64,000 nucleotides of DNA from Solirubrobacteraceae bacterium (GTDB lineage Bacteria > Actinomycetota > Thermoleophilia > Solirubrobacterales > Solirubrobacteraceae): assembly GCA_031177685.1 (NCBI GenBank), contig JAPSGI010000004.1, positions 1 to 64,000 on the forward strand, given 5' to 3'. Made by a program: the position numbers and the translations under genes. Positions within the stretch are counted from its first letter, which is position 1; every line of letters starts with the position of its first letter. Positions 59,116 to 64,000 of the stretch are shown piece by piece. The notes under the pieces were generated by a model. It searched no databases. It saw only the letters and a program-made list of their open reading frames with translations, and was not told the origin of the DNA.

Positions 59116-59220
59116 GGCGGTTGAGGGAGGAGAGGGTGCTGCATGTGCCGGCGAGGGTTATGGGCCGGCACGCTCTCCCTGCCCGGCCTCTCCTGTGCCG
59201 GGAGGGGGAAGCTGGTCGGG

Positions 59221-59667
59221 CTAGGCGACGTTCGCCACCCGCCGCTCGACGTCGCGGCGCAGCGACTTGACCTCGCGCTTGACGCGTGCCCGGCGCTGGC
59301 GCAGCTCGCGCTCCACGCGGGTGCGCGCCTTCTTGAGCTGGCGCTCGGCGCGGTTGCGGGCGGTCGACCCGCGACGCTCGAAGCGCCGGATGTCGCGCTC
59401 CAGGCGCCGCTGCGCGCTCTCGCGCGTGCGGAACGGCTTCGTCGCCTCGACGACGGACTCGACGACGGCGTCGCGCGCGACGAGGGCCGCGCCGACGGGG
59501 ATCAGGACGGCCTTCTCGGCGTAGCCCTGCGCCTGCTCGAGGGGTGTGCGGGCGTTCACCTCGCGCGTGACGGCCGCGCGCTTGGCGGCCGCGCTGCGGC
59601 GGCGGGCGTTGGCCCGGCGCGTGGCGGCGGCCTTTCTGGCGGTTTCCGACTGGGTCGTGGTGCTCAT
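59221..59667 (-). CDS. Histone H1-like basic, Ala/Arg-rich protein
   Basis: A 148-residue very basic protein with no hydrophobic core apart from a short middle segment (AVLIPVGAALVARDAVVESV). The N-terminus (ARKAAATRRANARRRSAAAK) resembles histone H1/HupS tails, and the C-terminal 80 residues are an uninterrupted charged helix (ARTRVERELRQRRARVKREV). It probably binds DNA or compacts the nucleoid, but could be a basic membrane-surface or coiled-coil protein. Upstream lies a symmetric dyad that may regulate it. Confidence 0.65.
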   Translation of the reverse strand: MSTTTQSETARKAAATRRANARRRSAAAKRAAVTREVNARTPLEQAQGYAEKAVLIPVGAALVARDAVVESVVEATKPFRTRESAQRRLERDIRRFERRGSTARNRAERQLKKARTRVERELRQRRARVKREVKSLRRDVERRVANVA

Positions 59668-59707
59668 GCGGTGGACTGCTCCTTCCCGAATGCGGAAGCT
59701 CGGATGC

Positions 59708-59753
59708 GAAAACGTGTTCGGGTGTCTAGGACACTATCACCGAACACATGTTT
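59708..59753. promoter_or_regulatory. Long dyad upstream of the histone-like gene
   Basis: GTGTTCGG (59714-59721) and CCGAACAC (59740-59747) form a perfect 8-bp inverted repeat 18 nt apart. The flanking elements GAAAACGTGTTC (59708-59719) and GAACACATGTTT (59742-59753) each differ by one base from GAACNNNNGTTC, the core of actinobacterial LexA boxes. The minus-strand TAGTGT between the arms could be a -10. It may also be a terminator hairpin for the gene upstream. Confidence 0.45.
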
Positions 59754-59781
59754 GTAACCCGCTCCCCCGCGGGCGTTACGG

Positions 59782-60819
59782 CTAGGCGGCCGACGGGACG
59801 CCGGTGCGGCGCATCCAGCTCTCGGGATCCTCGAGCTCCGCCGTCGTCGGCATGGCGTCCGGACCGTCCCAGACTCGGTTGAGCGCGGCGATGCCGCCCT
59901 GCTCCACGACGGCGTCGCAGAAGCGCTTGCCGATCCGGTACTGGCGCAGCTTGAGCTCGAGGCCGAGCAGGCGCTGCAGCAGGCGCGCGGGGGCGGAAGG
60001 GGAAGCGCGGCGGCGGTCCATCGCGGCCCGCAGCTTGGGCAGCGACGGGACCAGCTCCGGTCCGGCGGCGTCCATCACGTGCTCGGCGTAGCCCTCCAGC
60101 ACCGCCATGATCGCCTGCATGCGCTCCAGCAGCTCACGCTGGGCCGGCGTGGTCATGAGCGAGATCAGGTCGCCGTCGGACACCGCGTCCACCAGCGACC
60201 GCAGGTCGTCGCGCGACGGCAGGCGCAGCAGCCGGGCCGGGTCGACCGAGACCTCCATCGAGCCCAGCAGCTCGCCGAGCAGCCCCGCGAGGTGTTCGCG
60301 CAGCCACGGCACGCCGGCGAACTGCAGCGCGTGCGTGACCTCGTGCAGCGCGACCCAGCGCAGCATCTCGGCGTCCTCGACGTCGAACGAGCGCGCCGCC
60401 TCGTCGAGGTTGGGCCCCACGAAGAGCAGGCGGGGCGGCGCCTGCGCGTCGAGGATGACCAGCTCGTACTGACCGAGCACGCGGCGCGACAGGTAGCCGA
60501 TAACCACGCCCATCTCCGCGGCCAGCAGCGCGCCGGCGACCGCGCGGACGGCCGGGGCGGCGGGACCCAGGCCGTCGCCGAGGTGCGCGGCGACCGGCTC
60601 CAGCGACGGGCGCAGCGAGCGCAGGTTCGCGCGCACCCAGTCGGGCCGCGCGACCAGCTCGGGCGCCGGCAGCGCGCCGTCGGGGCGCAGGCCGGTGTAG
60701 GCGGTCACGAGGCGCTCGCTCTGCGCCGCCACCTCGGGGAGCTCGGGGCGCGGCGCGCCGGGCCCGGCCTCCCCCGCCACCATCCCGGCGATCCGCTCGG
60801 TCAACGTCCAGTCGATCAC
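59782..60819 (-). CDS. F420-biosynthesis-associated type zinc metalloprotease (DUF2342)
   Basis: A 345-residue soluble protein with the zinc motif HEVTHALQF near residue 155 and a downstream Glu-rich helix, in the DUF2342/TIGR03624 family that often sits near coenzyme F420 genes in actinobacteria. No F420 gene is in the window, so the link is only by family. I chose GTG 60819 (MIDWTLTERI) because CATAGT ends 7 nt before it; an ATG at 60876 gives a non-conserved extension. Confidence 0.8.
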   Translation of the reverse strand: MIDWTLTERIAGMVAGEAGPGAPRPELPEVAAQSERLVTAYTGLRPDGALPAPELVARPDWVRANLRSLRPSLEPVAAHLGDGLGPAAPAVRAVAGALLAAEMGVVIGYLSRRVLGQYELVILDAQAPPRLLFVGPNLDEAARSFDVEDAEMLRWVALHEVTHALQFAGVPWLREHLAGLLGELLGSMEVSVDPARLLRLPSRDDLRSLVDAVSDGDLISLMTTPAQRELLERMQAIMAVLEGYAEHVMDAAGPELVPSLPKLRAAMDRRRASPSAPARLLQRLLGLELKLRQYRIGKRFCDAVVEQGGIAALNRVWDGPDAMPTTAELEDPESWMRRTGVPSAA

Positions 60820-60915
60820 GCGACCCACTATGACGCAGGCGGCGGCTCGGCCCGCCGGGCTCGAACATTCGTCCAACCTCTCAAGACTTTCCTAAACCTT
60901 GCCGAAGCTGAGGAG

Positions 60916-61818
60916 GTGAAGTCCCTGCTCGCCGGCGCGCTCGCGGTCCTCGTCCTCGCGGTCCCCGCCGCTCCCGCCGCCGCCGACGACCTCGTCCTCA
61001 ACTGGCCGGCGCTCCTCCCCGGCCTGACCGAGGGCTACGAGCCCAGCAGCGAGAACGACTGCAAGGCGGGGCGGATCAAGTGCGTCGACGCGGTGATCCG
61101 CGAGATGGACCGCCGCTTCGAGCCGCTCGCGGAGGCGTGCGACCACGACGCGCTGTTCGCGCTGCTGTACCTGCGCGTGACCGAGACCTACCGTGCGCAG
61201 GTGGGCGCGCCCGGCGACTTCTTCGCCGACGAGGCGTTCGTCAACCACGAGGACGCCGTGTTCGCGCGCCTCTACTTCGACGCGCAGGACGCCTACGCGA
61301 AGGGCCAGGCCACGCCGCGCGCCTGGCAGATCGCCTTCGACGCGGCGCGCGACCGCGCGGTCAGCGGACTGGGGAACCTGCTGCTGGGCGTCAACGCGCA
61401 CGTCAACCGCGACCTGCCGTACGTGCTGGCGGCGATCGGCCTGGTGGCGCGGGACGGCTCGAGCCGCAAGCCCGACCACGACAAGGTCAACGAGATCCTC
61501 TTCGACGCGTACGGCCCGGCCATCGACGAGGGCGCGGCGCGCTTGGACCCGAGCGTCGGGTCCGAGTACCCGCACCCGGTGTTCGCGACGCTGGGCTACA
61601 ACTCGGGCATGGCGGCGATCCAGGGCTGGCGCGAGGCCGCCTGGCGCTACGCCGAGCGCCTGGTCACCGCGCCCGATGAGGCGGCGCGGGCGCGGGTCGC
61701 CCGCGAGATCGAGGACTACGCCGCCGGCCAGGCGGAACTGATCCGGGCGGGGACCGCCTACGGCCCGCTGGAGAGCAGCGACGCGCGCGACGCACACTGC
61801 GCCGCGCACCACGGCTAG
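60916..61818 (+). CDS. Exported DUF5995 family protein
   Basis: A 300-residue protein with a signal peptide (VKSLLAGALAVLVLAVPAAP, then AAADD). The mature part is all-helical with HVNRDLPYVLAAIGLV, the hallmark of the DUF5995 family, and conserved His/Asp (RPDHDKVNEILFDAYG-like). Function unknown. The GTG start directly abuts AGGAG at 60911-60915 with no spacer, too close for a normal Shine-Dalgarno, so the true start or initiation mode is uncertain. Confidence 0.75.
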   Translation: MKSLLAGALAVLVLAVPAAPAAADDLVLNWPALLPGLTEGYEPSSENDCKAGRIKCVDAVIREMDRRFEPLAEACDHDALFALLYLRVTETYRAQVGAPGDFFADEAFVNHEDAVFARLYFDAQDAYAKGQATPRAWQIAFDAARDRAVSGLGNLLLGVNAHVNRDLPYVLAAIGLVARDGSSRKPDHDKVNEILFDAYGPAIDEGAARLDPSVGSEYPHPVFATLGYNSGMAAIQGWREAAWRYAERLVTAPDEAARARVAREIEDYAAGQAELIRAGTAYGPLESSDARDAHCAAHHG

Positions 61819-62660
61819 AGCGTCGGCACCTCGCACAGCTCGGCCAGCGTCGCCGCGGTGCGGGCGGCGACCATCGGCGAGCGCGGGGCGACGTCCAGCG
61901 GCGCGCCCAGCGGCTCGGCGCAGCGCGGGAAGGCGACGTGTCCGCCGGCCTCGCGGACGATCAGCTGGCCGGCGGCGGCGTCCACCGCGCGCGTGCGCTT
62001 GAGCGTGACCATCGCGTCCAGCCGTGCCGCGGCCACCTGGCACAGGGTCACGGCGATCGAGCCGAGCGCGCGCACGCGCCGCGCGTGGTCGGGCAGGACC
62101 TCGGCGACCTCGGCGATCCAGCGCGGGTCGGCGGACTCCAGCCCGAGCGCCTCCAGCCGCCCGCGCTCGTCGCGGTGCTCGCCCAGCTCCGGGTCCAGGC
62201 GACGGCCGTCCAGCGTCGCGCCGGCGCCGCGCCGCGCCACCCACTCCTCCCCGGGGCCGTAGTCGTACACGTATCCGAAGGCGACGTCGGCCATCGTGGG
62301 CCCGTCGGCCACCGCGATGGAGATCGCGTGGTGGGTGAGGCCGCGCTTGGCGTTGAGCGAGCCGTCGAGCGGGTCGACCACCACGCGGACGTCGGTGCCC
62401 CCGTAGTCCACGACGCCGCGCTCCTCGGAGATCGCGCAGAAGCGGTGCCCGTCGCGGTGCAGCTCGTCGAGCAGCGCGAAGACGGCGTCCTCGGCGGCCT
62501 GGTCGATGACCAGCGTGCGGTCCCCGCCCTCCCCGCGCGCCCCGGTCTCGCGCGCGCGCTCGAGCGTCGTGGGCGCCCGCGCCAGCACCTCGCGCAGCGC
62601 CTGCGCCGCGCGCCGGCAGACGCTCAGCCAGTCAGCGTCGAGGGCACCGGCGGCGGTCAT
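61815..62660 (-). CDS. Inositol monophosphatase-family phosphatase
   Basis: A 281-residue metal-dependent phosphatase. The signature motifs are ISEERGVVDYGG (metal-binding Glu), VVVDPLDGSLNAKRG (Asp-x2-Asp-Gly) and RTRAVDAAAGQLIVREAGGH (C-terminal Asp). Substrates in the family include inositol phosphate, fructose-1,6-bisphosphate, NADP(H) and PAP. TAGGAT ends 10 nt before the ATG on the minus strand. Its stop overlaps the end of the DUF5995 gene. Confidence 0.9.
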   Translation of the reverse strand: MTAAGALDADWLSVCRRAAQALREVLARAPTTLERARETGARGEGGDRTLVIDQAAEDAVFALLDELHRDGHRFCAISEERGVVDYGGTDVRVVVDPLDGSLNAKRGLTHHAISIAVADGPTMADVAFGYVYDYGPGEEWVARRGAGATLDGRRLDPELGEHRDERGRLEALGLESADPRWIAEVAEVLPDHARRVRALGSIAVTLCQVAAARLDAMVTLKRTRAVDAAAGQLIVREAGGHVAFPRCAEPLGAPLDVAPRSPMVAARTAATLAELCEVPTL

Positions 62661-62669
62661 CCGGGCTTC

Positions 62670-62676
62670 TATCCTA
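62670..62676. promoter_or_regulatory. Overlapping divergent -10 boxes
   Basis: TATCCTA holds TATCCT on the plus strand (62670-62675), 6 nt before the helicase GTG, and TAGGAT on the minus strand (62671-62676), 10 nt before the phosphatase ATG. The intergenic gap is only 21 bp, with no room for a conventional leader on either side. Confidence 0.5.
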
Positions 62677-62681
62677 GGGAC

Positions 62682-64000
62682 GTGCCCGATCCCCTCGACG
62701 GCCTCTCCGAAGCGCAGCGCGAGGCCGTCACGCATCCGGGCGGCCCGCTGGCGATCCTCGGCGGCGCCGGGACCGGCAAGACGCGGACGCTGGCGGCGCG
62801 CGCGGCGTGGCTGGCGGCGCGGGGCGTCCCGGCCGAGGCGATCCTCGTGCTCGCGCCTTCGGAGTCCGGCGCCGCGGTGCTGCGGGAGGGCCTGGAGGAG
62901 GCGATCGAGCGGCCCTACGACGAGCTCTCGGTGCACTCCGTCCACGGGTTCTGCGCGCGGCTGCTGCGCGACGAGGCCTTCGCCGCCGGCCTGGACCCCT
63001 TCGTGGCCCCGGTCACGCCGGCGGACCGCCTCGCGCTGCTGCTCGACCGCACCGACGAGCTGCCGCTGCGCCTGCACGACTTCCTGGGCAACCCCGCCGC
63101 GCTGCTGGCCTCGATCCTGGAGCGCATCGACCGGCTCAAGGCCGAGCTGGTCACGGCGGCCGACCACGAGCGCTGGGCCGCCGCCCTGCCCGATGACGAC
63201 CCACGGGCCGAGCGTGAGCGCGAGTTCGCCGCCGTGTACGCCGCGCACGATCGGATGCTCGCCGAGACCGGCGCGCTTGACCTGGGCGACCTCGTCCTGC
63301 GCACGCACCGGCTGCTGCGCGACGACGCGGCCGTGCGGGCGCGCGTACACGAGCGCTGGCGCCACGTGGTGGTCGACGACTACCCCGAGCTCGACGGCGC
63401 GCAGGTGGCGCTGCTGGGCGAGCTGGGCAGCGATGTCACCGTGGCGGGCGACGACGACCAGGCGTTCGGGCGCTTCCGCGCCGCCGGCGCGAAGAACCTG
63501 CGCGACTTCCGGGCCGCGCACCCCGCCGCCGAGGTCGTGACGCTCGAGCGCTCCTTCCGCTGCCCGCAGCGCGTGCTCGACGCCGGCGGCGCGGTGGCCG
63601 CGGCGATCCCGGGCCGCCTGGAGAAGCCGCTGTCGGGGCGGCCCGGCGGCGTCGTGGAGGCGTGGCGCTGCGCCAACGAGCGCGCGCAGGCCCAGAGCGT
63701 GGCGGTCGACGTGGAGCGCCTGGTCACGCGCGAGGGGGTCGCGCCCGAGGCCGTGTGCGTGCTCGTGCGCTCCGTCCGGCGCGAGGGCCAGTCGGTCGCC
63801 GTGGCGCTGGAGGAGCGCGGCATCCCCTACCGCGTCGTCGGCGCCGCGTCGTTCTTCCAGCGCGCGGAGATCCGCGACGTGCTGGCCTGGCTGCGGCTGC
63901 TGGCCGATCCGGGCGACGCCGGCGCCGTGGTACGCGCCCTGGCGCGCCCGCCGGTGGAGCTGCGCTCGGTGGACATCGCGCGCTGCACGCAGATCGCCCG
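62682..64000 (+). CDS. UvrD/PcrA-like superfamily 1 helicase, truncated by the window edge
   Basis: The first 439 codons of a UvrD-type helicase from GTG 62682. Motif Ia region and Walker A are LAILGGAGTGKTRTLAARAA, the Walker B-like motif II is VVVDDYPELDGAQ (with Asp-Tyr-Pro-Glu in place of the usual DExQD), motif III GDDDQAFGRFRAAG and motif IV LERSFRCPQ. The DExx box is thus somewhat diverged, perhaps like the AdnA/AdnB or PcrA-like group. The C-terminus, where AddB/AdnB-type nuclease motifs would lie, is outside the window. Confidence 0.9.
   Translation, partial: MPDPLDGLSEAQREAVTHPGGPLAILGGAGTGKTRTLAARAAWLAARGVPAEAILVLAPSESGAAVLREGLEEAIERPYDELSVHSVHGFCARLLRDEAFAAGLDPFVAPVTPADRLALLLDRTDELPLRLHDFLGNPAALLASILERIDRLKAELVTAADHERWAAALPDDDPRAEREREFAAVYAAHDRMLAETGALDLGDLVLRTHRLLRDDAAVRARVHERWRHVVVDDYPELDGAQVALLGELGSDVTVAGDDDQAFGRFRAAGAKNLRDFRAAHPAAEVVTLERSFRCPQRVLDAGGAVAAAIPGRLEKPLSGRPGGVVEAWRCANERAQAQSVAVDVERLVTREGVAPEAVCVLVRSVRREGQSVAVALEERGIPYRVVGAASFFQRAEIRDVLAWLRLLADPGDAGAVVRALARPPVELRSVDIARCTQIA

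Noticed and set aside
60860-60880. LexA box TCGAACATTCGTCC near the DUF5995 start
   Set aside because: Only a one-sided match to the consensus, and no supporting damage-response gene is next to it.

Overview
The window is very GC-rich and densely coded, with many GTG and a few TTG starts. It has the general look of an actinobacterial chromosome, and the gene set fits the Thermoleophilia/Solirubrobacterales best: HtpX next to PspAB, a DUF5995 protein, a ydaO-type c-di-AMP riboswitch on a peptidoglycan hydrolase, a F420-associated type metalloprotease, and an ECF sigma factor fused to its own zinc finger. That placement is inferred from gene content, not from phylogeny. I see no rRNA, tRNA, CRISPR array, insertion sequence or prophage.

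Layout. 1-4.7 kb: ECF sigma/anti-sigma pair, a reductase, a carotenoid oxygenase and its divergent TetR regulator. 4.7-9.7 kb: EthA-like flavin monooxygenase, papain-type peptidase, and a large unassigned membrane protein divergent from a MerR regulator. 9.9-13.8 kb is the most unusual stretch: an HslV-like Ntn hydrolase translationally coupled to a winged-helix protein, then a NYN-domain (PIN-like nuclease fold) gene and three tandem XRE paralogues. All four of these last genes are preceded by the same promoter-like motif (ATANNCTGTAGA). A cupredoxin and a small gene follow. 13.9-18.8 kb: PspAB, HtpX, two M23 peptidases around lgt, and the c-di-AMP riboswitch. 18.8-21.2 kb: ZIP transporter, a membrane-anchored protein behind a structured leader, and a 170-bp nested palindrome between convergent genes. 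21.3-25.6 kb: lysA-hom-thrC-thrB operon. 25.6-33.4 kb: L,D-transpeptidase and ParA, FHA protein, lipoprotein, class B PBP, MarP-like protease, and a degenerate hydrolase fused to an adenylate cyclase. 33.5-40.8 kb: topoisomerase III, a secreted Ig-like protein under a sigma/anti-sigma fusion, a decayed gene, and a Crp regulator. 40.8-44.8 kb: epimerase, NUDIX, ASCH and groES-groEL under two CIRCE operators. 44.8-64 kb: secreted metalloprotease and CHAP protein, another ECF sigma factor, citrate synthase, MFS transporter, CGNR regulator, amidase, NmrA-like and methyltransferase genes, ferredoxin, desaturase and CFA synthase, Mrp, histone-like protein, two peptidase/DUF genes, an inositol monophosphatase-type enzyme and a UvrD helicase cut by the edge.

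Cell envelope work recurs throughout (M23 x2, Lgt, Ldt, PBP, CHAP, HtpX/PspAB, MarP-like, desaturase/CFA). A second theme is regulation. About two dozen transcription units begin with a TANNNT-like box 6-10 nt before the start codon and no Shine-Dalgarno, which suggests that leaderless mRNAs are common here. I used this to choose several start codons.
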